This document shows positions 45,438 through 54,784 of a DNA stretch of 64,000 bases, one piece after another. The DNA is taken from the NCBI RefSeq assembly GCF_001187785.1, contig NZ_CP012154.1, positions 2,226,501 through 2,290,500 on the forward strand, read 5' to 3'. The DNA is from Wenzhouxiangella marina (lineage in GTDB: Bacteria > Pseudomonadota > Gammaproteobacteria > Xanthomonadales > Wenzhouxiangellaceae). Made by a program: the position numbers and the translations under genes. Below the pieces are notes generated by a model. The model was not told where the DNA came from and did not search any database. It was given only the letters and a program-made list of their open reading frames with translations. The stretch's first letter is position 1; the number at the start of each line of letters is the position of its first letter.

Positions 45438-47664
45438 GGTAGCCGGCGGCACGGATGGCGCGGGCCACGCCGGCGCTGTTCTCGGGGGCCAGGGCGATGA
45501 TCGATCCACCGCCGCCGCCACCGGTCAGCTTGGCGCCCAGGGCGCCGTTGTTGCGGGCGATCTGGATCAGTTCTTCCAGTTCCCAGCTCGAGACCTGCAT
45601 GGCGTTCAGCAGGCCCTGGCAGACGTTCATCATCTCACCCAGAGTGTCGTAGTCGGAGGTCTTGAGCGCGTCGAGGCCCAGGCCGACCAGGCCGTCGATC
45701 TCGTCGAAGATGCGTTCGTAGATGGCCGGGTTCTTCTTCCAGGCTTCGCGCACGCGGGTCACGGTCTTGGCCGTCAGGCTCTCGACCCCGCTCATGCCGA
45801 TCACGATCGGCAGGGGCTCGGGCAGTTCGATGACTTCACGCATCGGCTGCTCGCCGGCGCGGAACAGGGTCACGTCGCCATAGGTCGCCAGAGTGTTGTC
45901 CAGGCCCGACGGCGTGCCGTGGGCGAACTTCTCGCACTCGAAGGCCAGTTCGTTGACCCGGGCATCGCTGAGCCCGAGGCCGAAGTGCACGTTCATCGCG
46001 CGAATGACAGCCACGGCCAGCGCGGCCGAACCGCCCAGGCCCATGGCGCGCGGCACGTTCGGGAAGATCTCGATGCGCATGCCGCGGCCGGTCAGGCCCA
46101 GGGACTCGAGGAGGCGCGCCATCGAGCGGGTGAAGGACGGCGGGCGTTTGGCGTCGAAGTCCAGACGCTGCTCCACGCCCCAGCGCGGGATGATCAGTTC
46201 GATGCCTTCGCGCGTGTCCTCGATGCGGGCCTGAATCGCCAGTGGAATGGGTGCGGCGATCGCGCGACGGCCGTAGACGACCGAATGCTCGCCGAGCAGG
46301 ATGATCTTGCCGTGACCGGCGCCCAGGGCCTCGCCTTCCAGGGTGTCCGGCGTTTCAGTCTTGAGCGTCGGCGTGGCCTGCGCGCTGACCGAGGCCATGA
46401 TCTCCTCGGCCTTCCAGATCTTGATCTCGCCGGAAGCGATCAGGCGCTCGACGACCGTGTCGAACAGCTCCGGCGGCACGCCGGCGGCCGTGGCCACGCT
46501 GCGCGCGTGCAGGGTCATGTGGCCCTGCTGGATGCCTTCGGTCACCAGGGCGCGCAGGGCCGAGAAGGTCTGGGCCAGACCCACGGCGCCCATCACCTCG
46601 GCCAGTTCACGGGCGGACTGGACGCCGAGCATGCGCAGGTTCAGCGCCACGGTGGGGTTGGTCTGCAGGGGACCACCGACCGTGCCGACCTTGATCGGCA
46701 CTTCCAGCTCGCCGATCAGGTCACCGTTGTCGGCCTTGGACCACTGGGTCAGCGACGTGTAGCGGCCGCCACGGGCGGCGTAGGCATGGGCACCCGCCTC
46801 GATGGCTCGCCAGTCGTTGCCGGTGGCCAGGGCCACGGCGTCGATGCCGTTCATGATGCCCTTGTTGTGGGTCGCGGCCCGGTAGGGGTCGACGCGGGCG
46901 AAGTCATTGGCGACGATGATCCCGTCGCGCACCTGTTCGCCGTCGAAGCCCTTGCCCGTCAGCAGGGCCGTCGGAATGCGGACCTTCGAGCGCACCAGGG
47001 CGCGGTCGGCCAGGTTGGACAGAATGCGCAGGAAGACCCGGCCCTCGGCGATGGTCTCGACCAGGGAGGCCACGCCTTCGCACATGGTGTTGACCAGGTT
47101 GGCGCCCATCGCGTCACGGGTGTCGACGAGCAGATGCAGCACGACCATGTCGCCGCCCGGGCCCTGGGATGGATGGATGAAGACTTCCAGGTCCTTGGCG
47201 CCGCCGCCGCGGGCCATCATCTTCGGGTGCAGGCTGTTGGCGAGGTTCAGGATCTCCGCCTTGCGCTGCAGCAGGGCCGCGCGGGCACGGGCCGTGTCGG
47301 GCACGTCGACGATCTGCACCTGGCCGATCAGCATCGGCTCCTGGGATTCGACCTGGAAGCCGCCGGCCTGGCGGGCCAGCTTGGCCGCCGAACTCAGCGC
47401 CGCGACGATCGAGGGCTCCTCGACCACCAGGGGCACGACGTAGTCCTTGCCGTTGATCAGGAAGTTCAGACCCAGACCGACCGGCAGCCCCATCACGCCG
47501 ACCACGTTCTCGATCATCTTGTCGGCCAGCTGGACCGACAGGGTGTGCCGGCCGGACTGCAGATTCTGGTAATCCTCGGCGTCCAGCAGGCCGCGGTCGC
47601 GCACGGTGCGCACGCGCTCGGGCACGCTCATCTTGTAGAACTGCGGTATCCGCGATCGATCCAT
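45406..47664 (-). CDS. HMG-CoA reductase (class II) - mevalonate kinase fusion
   Basis: A 752-residue fusion starting MDRSRIPQFYKMSVPER at 47664, with GGAG about 10 bases upstream. Residues ~1-420 are class II HMG-CoA reductase: catalytic Glu in VEEPS (~83), Lys in NKGIMNG (~268), Asp in GNDWR (~284) and His in QQGHMTLHA (~382), close to Pseudomonas mevalonii numbering. After a short linker (~420-450), residues ~453-752 are a GHMP mevalonate kinase with GHGKIILLGEHSVVYG, GLGGSAALAVA, HGTPSGLDN and LTGGGGGGSI. It would turn HMG-CoA into mevalonate and phosphorylate it on one chain. No stop or frameshift lies between the domains. It is flanked by phosphomevalonate kinase and idi. Confidence 0.93.
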   Translation of the reverse strand: MDRSRIPQFYKMSVPERVRTVRDRGLLDAEDYQNLQSGRHTLSVQLADKMIENVVGVMGLPVGLGLNFLINGKDYVVPLVVEEPSIVAALSSAAKLARQAGGFQVESQEPMLIGQVQIVDVPDTARARAALLQRKAEILNLANSLHPKMMARGGGAKDLEVFIHPSQGPGGDMVVLHLLVDTRDAMGANLVNTMCEGVASLVETIAEGRVFLRILSNLADRALVRSKVRIPTALLTGKGFDGEQVRDGIIVANDFARVDPYRAATHNKGIMNGIDAVALATGNDWRAIEAGAHAYAARGGRYTSLTQWSKADNGDLIGELEVPIKVGTVGGPLQTNPTVALNLRMLGVQSARELAEVMGAVGLAQTFSALRALVTEGIQQGHMTLHARSVATAAGVPPELFDTVVERLIASGEIKIWKAEEIMASVSAQATPTLKTETPDTLEGEALGAGHGKIILLGEHSVVYGRRAIAAPIPLAIQARIEDTREGIELIIPRWGVEQRLDFDAKRPPSFTRSMARLLESLGLTGRGMRIEIFPNVPRAMGLGGSAALAVAVIRAMNVHFGLGLSDARVNELAFECEKFAHGTPSGLDNTLATYGDVTLFRAGEQPMREVIELPEPLPIVIGMSGVESLTAKTVTRVREAWKKNPAIYERIFDEIDGLVGLGLDALKTSDYDTLGEMMNVCQGLLNAMQVSSWELEELIQIARNNGALGAKLTGGGGGGSIIALAPENSAGVARAIRAAGYHAIEVTVGGA

Positions 47665-47716
47665 GTCTTGCAAACTCCAGAAAAAGGTCTCGGCCAGGCC
47701 GATGGATAAGCCGGGC

Positions 47717-48799
47717 TCAGCGCCCCGAATCCCCGCCTGATTCTGACCGCTCGAGCCGAACACCGTTCCGGTCGACCTGCATGACCAGCTCCGGAATGCC
47801 CCGCTGGGCCAGCCAGCGGCTCATGTCCAGCATGCGATCGGGCTCGGTCCCCGCGATCAGGGCCAGATCTCCGACCCCTGCACCGCTGGGCTTGGCGGCC
47901 AGACCGAGGCGTTCGGCCTGCTCCATGATGGCCGCGTGCTGCCCGTCGAGCAGATTCACGCCCATCCAATCGCCCATTGTACCCATTCTGTCGCCGTATT
48001 CGCCCAGGCAGGCCACCAGGGACGCGGCATCTCCGGCCTGGATGGCCGCGCGGGCGTCGGCCACGATCTGCGCGGCGGCGAGCTGCCACTGGCGGGCCTT
48101 GCGGGGCGTTTCCCTCGACCAGGCGCGATAGCGGGCCAGCAGCGCCGGGGTGGACGCCGGGGCACCGGTCCAGGCAAAACGGAGTTCCAAGTTCGCCGGC
48201 AGATCGAGGGGCCGGACCTCGGCGCCGGATGCGGTCGGCCGGAACTCGATCAACCCGCCGTAGAGGCTGGTCGCCAAATCGATGCCACTGCCCTCCCCGC
48301 CCTGGCCGTGGCGATAGGGTGGCAGCAGGCGGGCCAGGGCCTGATCGGCGTCCTCGGCCGCCTGCCCGGCGTGGCCGCCGATCGCCGCGTCCACCGCCAC
48401 CGCGACGGCCGAGCTGGACCCGAGGCCGAGCTTGATGAGACGGGCGTCGTGCGAGAGGTAGAGGGCCCGGGTGTCGATGTCCAGGCGGAAGGGTTCGAGC
48501 TCGAATCCGGCCTGCTGAAGTTCGAGGACACGGTGGCTGATCAGCCCGGCCGTTCGCTGCAGGCGCTCGAAGCCCGCGGCGCGACGATCCCAGAGAACGC
48601 CGGAATCCGGGTCGATGGTGAACGCGACGGACGACAGGCCCAGCTCGGGAGCACTGATGCGGCAGCCTCCGTGGCCGCAAGCGCTCAACCGGACTCGCGC
48701 ATGACGATCGACGGCCAGGGACAGGGCCGCACCGCCATCGGTCACCGCGTACTCACCGATCAGAACGGCCTTGCCCGGCGCCTGGGCCAGCATGCTCAT
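47717..48799 (-). CDS. GHMP kinase, probable phosphomevalonate kinase
   Basis: A 360-residue GHMP-family kinase: MSMLAQAPGKAVLIGEYAV, the phosphate-binding LGLGSSSAVAVAVDAA, GSGIDLATSLYGG and the late KPSGAGVGDLALI. By its place between mvaD and the HMGR-MVK fusion, and by the GxYAV-type N-terminus and SGAGxGD motif, it is the ATP-dependent phosphomevalonate kinase making mevalonate diphosphate. It overlaps mvaD by ATGA (48796-48799). Confidence 0.85.
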   Translation of the reverse strand: MSMLAQAPGKAVLIGEYAVTDGGAALSLAVDRHARVRLSACGHGGCRISAPELGLSSVAFTIDPDSGVLWDRRAAGFERLQRTAGLISHRVLELQQAGFELEPFRLDIDTRALYLSHDARLIKLGLGSSSAVAVAVDAAIGGHAGQAAEDADQALARLLPPYRHGQGGEGSGIDLATSLYGGLIEFRPTASGAEVRPLDLPANLELRFAWTGAPASTPALLARYRAWSRETPRKARQWQLAAAQIVADARAAIQAGDAASLVACLGEYGDRMGTMGDWMGVNLLDGQHAAIMEQAERLGLAAKPSGAGVGDLALIAGTEPDRMLDMSRWLAQRGIPELVMQVDRNGVRLERSESGGDSGR

Positions 48800-49773
48800 G
48801 GCAGCTCGACGGCGCCGGGCCCGAGCCGCGCCTCGAGCACACGGTGCACTCCGGGCAGTTCCGCCAGCGCGTCGGCGACGGGCCGGCGATGCTCGGGCCG
48901 GCAGATCGCCTTGACCTGTGGGCCGGCATCGACGGTGAAGAAGACGTCCAGCCCGGAGGCGCGCAGCTCGCGAACCCGCTCCAGGCAGGCCAGCGTGGCC
49001 GGCTTGAAGTAGATCACCCCCGGCCGCGCGGCCAGGGCCGAGGCATGCATGGCCAGGGCGCTGGCTTCGGCCACGTCGGCGAGGGCGGCGAAATCCCTGG
49101 AGAGGATCGATTCGCGCGCCAGCGCCAGATCGCGATCGACCTGCTCGACCCAGGCCGGGTAATACGGCGAGGTCCGCATGGTGCGGCGCATGCCCTCGCT
49201 CGAGGACACGGACTTGGCCTCTTCGCTGGTCACGGCCACCACGACCTCGAGGGGCCAGTGCTCGGCCGGGGCCAGAGGGCGAGCCACGCAGTCGCTGCCG
49301 TCGGGCGCTTCGCCGCGCGCCATCTCGACGAAACCGCCGAAGATCGAGCGCGCGGCCGAGCCCGAACCCTGGCGCGCCAGCTCCGACAGGCGAGTCGGCG
49401 AGAGATCGAGGCCGAAGGCCCGGTTGGCCGCCACCGCCAGCGCCGCAAAGGCCGAGGCGGAGGACGCCAGGCCCGCCGAGGTCGGGAAGCTGTTGCTGCT
49501 GATGACCTGAAAATGGCCTTCGCGACCGGCCAGGGCGCGGAAGCGGTCGAGAAAGGCGCGCAGACGCGCCGGGTCGGCCGGGCGACCGTTGAGTTCGAAC
49601 TGATCGGCCGCCAGGCTCGGGTCGGGAACGAGCCGGGTGTCCGTATGCAGCGTGTCGAGGGTGATCGACAGGGAGCCGGTTGCCGGCAGGTTCAGGGCCT
49701 CGTCACGCTTGCCCCAGTACTTGACCAGCGCGATGTTGGAACCGGCTCGCGCCCTCGCCTCCTGGATGTCCAT
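48796..49773 (-). CDS. mvaD: Diphosphomevalonate decarboxylase
   Basis: A 325-residue GHMP-fold enzyme turning mevalonate diphosphate into IPP. The N-terminal signature SNIALVKYWGKRDEALNLPA is followed by SLSITLD, FPTSAGLASSASAFAALAVA, the phosphate loop QGSGSAARSIFGGFVEM and, late, TVDAGPQVKAIC with the catalytic Asp. First gene of the mevalonate set; 55 bases separate it from the histidine kinase gene on the same strand. Confidence 0.93.
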   Translation of the reverse strand: MDIQEARARAGSNIALVKYWGKRDEALNLPATGSLSITLDTLHTDTRLVPDPSLAADQFELNGRPADPARLRAFLDRFRALAGREGHFQVISSNSFPTSAGLASSASAFAALAVAANRAFGLDLSPTRLSELARQGSGSAARSIFGGFVEMARGEAPDGSDCVARPLAPAEHWPLEVVVAVTSEEAKSVSSSEGMRRTMRTSPYYPAWVEQVDRDLALARESILSRDFAALADVAEASALAMHASALAARPGVIYFKPATLACLERVRELRASGLDVFFTVDAGPQVKAICRPEHRRPVADALAELPGVHRVLEARLGPGAVELP

Positions 49774-49828
49774 GCTGCTCGTTCAGGCTGGTGGAAAAGC
49801 GCAATGATAGCCCGACGGGGCGCCGGTC

Positions 49829-51160
49829 TCAGTCCGAGGCGTCGCTGAAGCGCTTGAAGCTGGCGCGCGGGAATCCGACGCGAATCTCGGTACCCACTCC
49901 GATCTCGGAGTCGGCCTGCAGGGACCAGCCGAAGCGGTCGCAGAGACGGCGGACGATCGCCAGGCCAAGGCCATAGCCTTCGTTGCTGCGGTCATGACCG
50001 CGGTAGAAGGGCTCGAACATGCGCTCAAGATCCGCCTCGCTCATGCCGCAACCCGTGTCCTTGATCGACACGCCCCGGTGATCGATGAACACATCGACCC
50101 GCCCCTTTTCCGTATAGGTCAGGGCGTTGCGCAGCAGATTGGTGAAGACGATAGCCAGCACCCGCTCCGGCGCGTCGACCTCGAGCAGGCCGCGCGCGTG
50201 CATGCCGACGCTGACCTCTGCCTTGGGCACGGCGCGAACCACCTGATCGAAGATCTCGGCGACCAGGTCGTTCAGCACGACCGAAGACCAGTTCAGTTTC
50301 GATTCGGTCTCGCGGGCCAGGATCAGCAGGGTCTCGACCAGGGCCTCCATGTCGCGTACCGTGCGCGACATCCGCTCGACAACCCGCTGCCGACGCTCGG
50401 GCTCATCGAATTTCTTGAGCAGGTCCAGATTGGCCTTGACCACCGCCAGGGGCGTGCGCAGTTCATGGCTGGCGTTGCGGGTGAAGTTCCGCTCGCGCTG
50501 GATGAAGGCCTCCATGCGCTCGATGAACTGGTTGAAGGCATTGACCAGGGTCACGACCTCCGAATCCGAGGTGTCACCGAAGGATTCCGGGCAGAATTTC
50601 TCGAACTGGCCCGAGTTGAAGTCGTAGTTGCGCACCATCTCGGACAGCTGCACGACCGTCGACACGGCCCGCCGCGACAGCACGTAGCCGATCCAGGTCA
50701 GCAGATAGATCAGCAGCAGGACCGCGGTCAGGGGCGCGATACCGAAGTAGAAGGCCAGCGAACTGACCTGCACCTCGTCGAAGACCAGGTAGAGCCGGTC
50801 GGCCCCCTCGTCGCTGACGAAGACGACCGGCCGCTCACCGTTGCCCGCATCGACGCGCTGGAAGCCGGCCGGGACGTCCTGCAGCCATTCGGGGACACCG
50901 TGGAAGCTGCTCTGGCGCGCCATGTAACCGCGCAGATTGTTGGTGTTGGGCAGCGGAAAGCTGTGGTCTTCGCGGTAGTTGGCCCAGAAATGCTCGGCCT
51001 CGCCATTGAGCGCTTCCTGCACCAGCACCTTCTCGACCACCAGAGCGGCCCCGTAGACGCCCATCACCGTGGCCACGCTGATGGCCAGCACCTGCAGCAC
51101 GAACACCCGAACCAGCTTGGTATTCAAGCCTCCTTTCAGGATTCGGTTCAGGTAGGACAT
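49829..51160 (-). CDS. Sensor histidine kinase without adjacent regulator
   Basis: A 443-residue membrane kinase: a transmembrane segment at ~18-38 (LVRVFVLQVLAISVATVMGV), a periplasmic domain of about 110 residues, a second segment (FGIAPLTAVLLLIYLLTWIG), a HAMP-like linker, the HisKA box TRNASHELRTPLAVVKANLD and HATPase motifs (FTNLLRNALTYTE, IKDTGCGMSEADLERMFEPF, GYGLGLAIVRRLCDRF). It follows the CFA-like methyltransferase after 6 bases, so it belongs to the lipid-remodelling operon. Its partner may be the orphan regulator at 31110-31811. The ligand is unknown, but a membrane or lipid cue is plausible. Confidence 0.85.
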   Translation of the reverse strand: MSYLNRILKGGLNTKLVRVFVLQVLAISVATVMGVYGAALVVEKVLVQEALNGEAEHFWANYREDHSFPLPNTNNLRGYMARQSSFHGVPEWLQDVPAGFQRVDAGNGERPVVFVSDEGADRLYLVFDEVQVSSLAFYFGIAPLTAVLLLIYLLTWIGYVLSRRAVSTVVQLSEMVRNYDFNSGQFEKFCPESFGDTSDSEVVTLVNAFNQFIERMEAFIQRERNFTRNASHELRTPLAVVKANLDLLKKFDEPERRQRVVERMSRTVRDMEALVETLLILARETESKLNWSSVVLNDLVAEIFDQVVRAVPKAEVSVGMHARGLLEVDAPERVLAIVFTNLLRNALTYTEKGRVDVFIDHRGVSIKDTGCGMSEADLERMFEPFYRGHDRSNEGYGLGLAIVRRLCDRFGWSLQADSEIGVGTEIRVGFPRASFKRFSDASD

Positions 51161-51166
51161 GGTTGA

Positions 51167-52192
51167 TCAGCGACGTCGGAAACGATAGTGGGCCACCATC
51201 CAGGCATTGCCCTCATCGTAGCCGAACAGCTCCTCGCAGGCCATGAAGAACATGCGCCAGCGCTGGCGCCAGATCTCGCCGTCGTCGCCATAGATCTGCT
51301 GCATGACCTGACGGCACTCGTCCTTGCGCGCGTCCATGTTGTCCAGCCAGGCTCGCGAGGTACGGGCGTAATGGGTCCCGGAGTAGAGCTTGCGATCTTC
51401 CAGCGCCAGGTCGTCCTGGAAGTGCAGCAGGGTGTCTGCCGCCGGCATCAGGCCGCCGGTAAAGAAATACCGCCCCATCCAGTTGTCCTCCCCCTCGGTC
51501 TCGAAGGGATAGGCCAGGTAGCGGTGACAGAAGATGTGCACGAACAGCTTGCCTTCCGGCTTCAGCCAGCCGGCGATCCGGTTCAGCAGGACGCGGTAGT
51601 TGCGCACGTGCTCGAACATCTCCACGGACACGACGCGATCGAAGCGTTCGTCGAGTTCGAGCTGATTGACATCGCAGGTCCGGATCTCGACGTTGTGCAG
51701 ACCGAGCTCGAGGGCGCGCTGCTCGATGAAGGCGCGCTGCGAGGCGGAGTTGCTGACCGCCGTGATGCGACTGTTCGGGTACTGGCTGGCCATCCATAGC
51801 GTCAGCGAGCCCCAACCGCAGCCGAGTTCGAGCACTCGCTGACCATCGGCCAGCTCGGCCTGCGCGCAGCTGGCCTCGAGCATCGCCTCTTCGGCAGTGT
51901 CCAGATCATTGACACCCGGCGGATAGAGGGCGCTGGAGTACTTCAACCGCGCCCCCAGGGCCAGCTTGTAGAAGGCGGCCGGCACCTCGTAGTGCTGTTC
52001 GTTCGCCGCATCGGTCTCGATGGCGATCGCCGATTCGGCCAGTTCGTTCATCAGGGCCTGGGTACGCTCGGCCTGCTGTTCGGGGTCGCGATCGAATTCG
52101 TCGCGCAGGCGCTGGGCCAGCAGTCGACGAATCCCTCGTCGGATCAACCAGTCGGGGGCCAGGCCTTTCTCGGCCAGTTCGATCGGGGTCAT
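51167..52192 (-). CDS. CFA-like SAM-dependent methyltransferase (second of pair)
   Basis: A 341-residue protein of the cyclopropane-fatty-acid synthase superfamily. It has HYEVPAAFYKLALGARLKYS, SAM motif VLELGCGWGSLTLWMASQYP, RVVSVEMFEHVRNYRVLLNR and FVHIFCHRYLAYPFE. It differs from the CFA synthase at 52758-54035 and resembles the group that methylates unsaturated acyl chains or sugars rather than closing a cyclopropane ring. The start at 52192 overlaps the DUF2878 stop by ATGA. The exact product is unknown. Confidence 0.8.
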   Translation of the reverse strand: MTPIELAEKGLAPDWLIRRGIRRLLAQRLRDEFDRDPEQQAERTQALMNELAESAIAIETDAANEQHYEVPAAFYKLALGARLKYSSALYPPGVNDLDTAEEAMLEASCAQAELADGQRVLELGCGWGSLTLWMASQYPNSRITAVSNSASQRAFIEQRALELGLHNVEIRTCDVNQLELDERFDRVVSVEMFEHVRNYRVLLNRIAGWLKPEGKLFVHIFCHRYLAYPFETEGEDNWMGRYFFTGGLMPAADTLLHFQDDLALEDRKLYSGTHYARTSRAWLDNMDARKDECRQVMQQIYGDDGEIWRQRWRMFFMACEELFGYDEGNAWMVAHYRFRRR

Positions 52193-52758
52193 TCGGTTTC
52201 GACTCCAGCGTTGTCGGTGGTCAGGGATGATCGAGCCGCCGAAGCCTTCACTTCGGGTCGACTCAACCAGAACAGGAAGGGCAGCAGCAGCGCCCAGCTC
52301 AGGCCGACCGCCAGCACCACGGCCCAGGCCGGCGCCAGCCATTCGACCGCGCCGAAGCGAGCCCCGGCAAAATAGGACATGGGCGAGCCGATGCCACCCA
52401 GCAGTCCGATCAGCAGCAGGCGCTGCTTGAAGGCCGCCATCGAGTGGTTGATCACCAGCGCCAGGGCGACCCAGAGGAGCAGGATCCACAGGGGCGCGAA
52501 GCCCGGCGACGGCCAGGCGGTGCTGTAGGCAAGGACGCCGGCCCGCACCCAGAAACTGTCCAGCAATATGCCCAGGCCCACACAGACGGCCAGCATGCGG
52601 AGGTCCTGCGGGTGCCGACGCGCCGGGTGCAGCTGCCAGACCGCCATGGCACCGACCACCAGCAGGCCGATCCAGAGCTGCCCGTAGGCCGCGCCGATGA
52701 CGCAGGCCGGCCAGGCCGCCTGGAAAAAGCCCTGATTGATCCAGAAGTCGCGGTGCAT
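52189..52758 (-). CDS. DUF2878 family membrane protein
   Basis: A 189-residue inner-membrane protein with about six short helices (AAWPACVIGAAYGQLWIGLL, LAVCVGLGILLDSFWVRAGV, LWILLLWVALALVINHSMAA, WAVVLAVGLSWALLLPFLFW). The GxxxDxxWVxxGVL and HSMA motifs are typical of DUF2878, found in CFA/DUF1365 lipid clusters of Vibrio and other proteobacteria. The function is unknown. It is coupled to both neighbours by short overlaps. Confidence 0.82.
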   Translation of the reverse strand: MHRDFWINQGFFQAAWPACVIGAAYGQLWIGLLVVGAMAVWQLHPARRHPQDLRMLAVCVGLGILLDSFWVRAGVLAYSTAWPSPGFAPLWILLLWVALALVINHSMAAFKQRLLLIGLLGGIGSPMSYFAGARFGAVEWLAPAWAVVLAVGLSWALLLPFLFWLSRPEVKASAARSSLTTDNAGVETE

Positions 52759-54035
52759 CAGGCCTCGCCGGTCAGTCCCGTGGCGCGAGAGGGACGGTAA
52801 TCCGGGCCGGCCATCAGCAGGTGCACATCGCTGATCGCCCGTTCCAGGAAACCGCCCTCGCAGTAGGCCAGATAGAAGCGCCAGCGGCGGCGGAAAGTCT
52901 CGTCGAAGCCCATCGGCTCGATCCGATCCCAGGCCGCTTCGAAGCGCTCGCGCCAGTCGCGCAGGGTGCTGGCATAGCTGGCCCCGAAATCGGCCAGTTC
53001 GATCAGCCCCAGCCGCGTGGCTCTGGCCATCGAGGCCGTGATCGTGCTGACCGAGGGGATGAAGCTGCCCGGGAAGATATAGCGCTTGATGAAGTCCACG
53101 CTCTTCAGCGCCGAGGCATAGCGGAAGTCCTCGATCGTGATGGCCTGGATCAGGGCCAGCCCGTCGGGCCGAAGCAGCCGATCGATGCGACCCAGATAGG
53201 TATCGAGATAGTCGTGTCCGACCGCCTCGATCATCTCGATCGAGACCAGCTTGTCGTACTGGCCGTCCAGATCACGGTAATCGTCGAGGCGCAGCTCGAT
53301 CCGGTCCTTCAGGCCGGCTCGCTCGATGGCGGCCTTTGCGTGATCGTGCTGTTCGCGGGAAATGGTCGTGGTCGTGACCCGACAGCCGTAGTGCGTCGCC
53401 GCGTGGATGGCCAGGCCGCCCCAGCCGGTGCCGATTTCGAGCAGATGATCCTCGGGGCCCAACTTGAGGCGCTGGCAGATGCGATCGAGCTTGTTGATCT
53501 GGGCCTGCTCGAGGCTGTCTTCGTCGCTCAGGTACAGACCGCTGGAATACATCATCCGCTCGTCGAGCCAGGCCGCGAAGAAGTCGTTGCCCAGGTCATA
53601 GTGCGCCGCGATATTGCGCCGGCTGCCCGCCAGACTGTTGCGGTTGAAGCGATGCCAGACCTTCAGCAGGGCGCCGGTGACACGTGCGCCCCCCTCTTCC
53701 ATCGCATCGAGGGCGTTTCGGTTGCGCGCCAGCACCTGGACGACGGCCACCAGGTCCGGGCTGTCCCAGAGACCCGCCATGTAGGCTTCCGCCGCGCCGA
53801 CGCTGCCGCCGGTCGCCATCAGGCGCCAGAACTTCATGTCGTGGATCAGGACTTCGGCGACCAGCTCGTCCCCGGCACCGATCTCGATCACGCCCTGGGC
53901 GTCCTCGATGATGAGTCGGCCTCGCGTGATGGCCGCGGCCAGGCGCTCGGACACGCGACGCCGCAGCCAGCCATCGAGACGGCCGCCCGAGTCTTCGGCA
54001 CGAAGGCCGGCATCGGCGAACTCGCTGCGACTCAT
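52758..54035 (-). CDS. cfa: Cyclopropane-fatty-acyl-phospholipid synthase
   Basis: A 425-residue CFA synthase that adds a methylene from SAM to unsaturated phospholipid chains. It has [43 protein letters not shown] motif [60 protein letters not shown] and [18 protein letters not shown]. The ATG at 54035 is taken because it overlaps the DUF1365 stop as ATGA and gives the usual length; an upstream ATG at 54089 is possible. Confidence 0.93.
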   Translation of the reverse strand: MSRSEFADAGLRAEDSGGRLDGWLRRRVSERLAAAITRGRLIIEDAQGVIEIGAGDELVAEVLIHDMKFWRLMATGGSVGAAEAYMAGLWDSPDLVAVVQVLARNRNALDAMEEGGARVTGALLKVWHRFNRNSLAGSRRNIAAHYDLGNDFFAAWLDERMMYSSGLYLSDEDSLEQAQINKLDRICQRLKLGPEDHLLEIGTGWGGLAIHAATHYGCRVTTTTISREQHDHAKAAIERAGLKDRIELRLDDYRDLDGQYDKLVSIEMIEAVGHDYLDTYLGRIDRLLRPDGLALIQAITIEDFRYASALKSVDFIKRYIFPGSFIPSVSTITASMARATRLGLIELADFGASYASTLRDWRERFEAAWDRIEPMGFDETFRRRWRFYLAYCEGGFLERAISDVHLLMAGPDYRPSRATGLTGEA

Positions 54036-54784
54036 CGTGAGTTCGGCGACGGATCCGGATGAGGATGAAACGGAATTCGTTTTAGCCATAGTCGAAAAGC
54101 CTGCCAGTAGATGCCGGCCACCACCTTGAGGGTGACCAGCGGAAAACGGAGGGGCATCCACGCCATCGACCGAGAGGTCATCGGCTGAAGCGCCAGACTC
54201 ATGCCCGCCCGGAAGCATTCTGCGTTCCCGTCGATCAGAAGCATGTGAACAGCCACGCGCCCTTCTTCGATGCGGAAGCGCCAGTCATAGGCGAGCTCCA
54301 TCGGCATGAAGGGGGAGACGTGGAAGTCCTTGTCGAAACGGAAGCGGTAATCGGGTCCGGCCTGATCGCGGGCATCGAGCACGTAGGCACGACGCTCGTT
54401 CCACGGGGTGTTGTGCACCTCGGCCACGATGGCGGCCAGCTCACCCTCGTGATGGCAGAAATAGAAACTCACCGGATTGAAGCAGAAGCCCCACTGACGG
54501 AGATGCGTCAGCAGGAACACCTGCCCGGTGGGCCGGAAGCCGAGTTCCGTGTGCACGCGCTCACGCACGGCCTCCGAAACGCCGAGCTCCGGCGGGCCGA
54601 GATAATCCGAGCGGCGGAAACTGACCAGATTGAAGCGCCGCAGGCTCCAGAGCCGGGAGCGCTGGAAGAGGCCCTCCAGTGCGTCGAGATCCAGCAGGCT
54701 GAAATACAGCGAATAGCGGAATCGGTGCGGGCGCGGCACGGTCCGGCGATGCCAGACCGTCCCCGTGGCCAGTGCGCTATCCAT
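54032..54784 (-). CDS. DUF1365 family protein
   Basis: A 250-residue protein starting [20 protein letters not shown] (an in-frame ATG at 54799 adds five residues). Typical DUF1365 motifs are [48 protein letters not shown] and [22 protein letters not shown]1365 genes nearly always travel with an FAD oxidoreductase and CFA synthase, and in several proteobacteria this group answers oxidative or membrane stress. The biochemical role is not settled. It overlaps the FAD gene by 8 bases. Confidence 0.88.
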   Translation of the reverse strand: MDSALATGTVWHRRTVPRPHRFRYSLYFSLLDLDALEGLFQRSRLWSLRRFNLVSFRRSDYLGPPELGVSEAVRERVHTELGFRPTGQVFLLTHLRQWGFCFNPVSFYFCHHEGELAAIVAEVHNTPWNERRAYVLDARDQAGPDYRFRFDKDFHVSPFMPMELAYDWRFRIEEGRVAVHMLLIDGNAECFRAGMSLALQPMTSRSMAWMPLRFPLVTLKVVAGIYWQAFRLWLKRIPFHPHPDPSPNSR

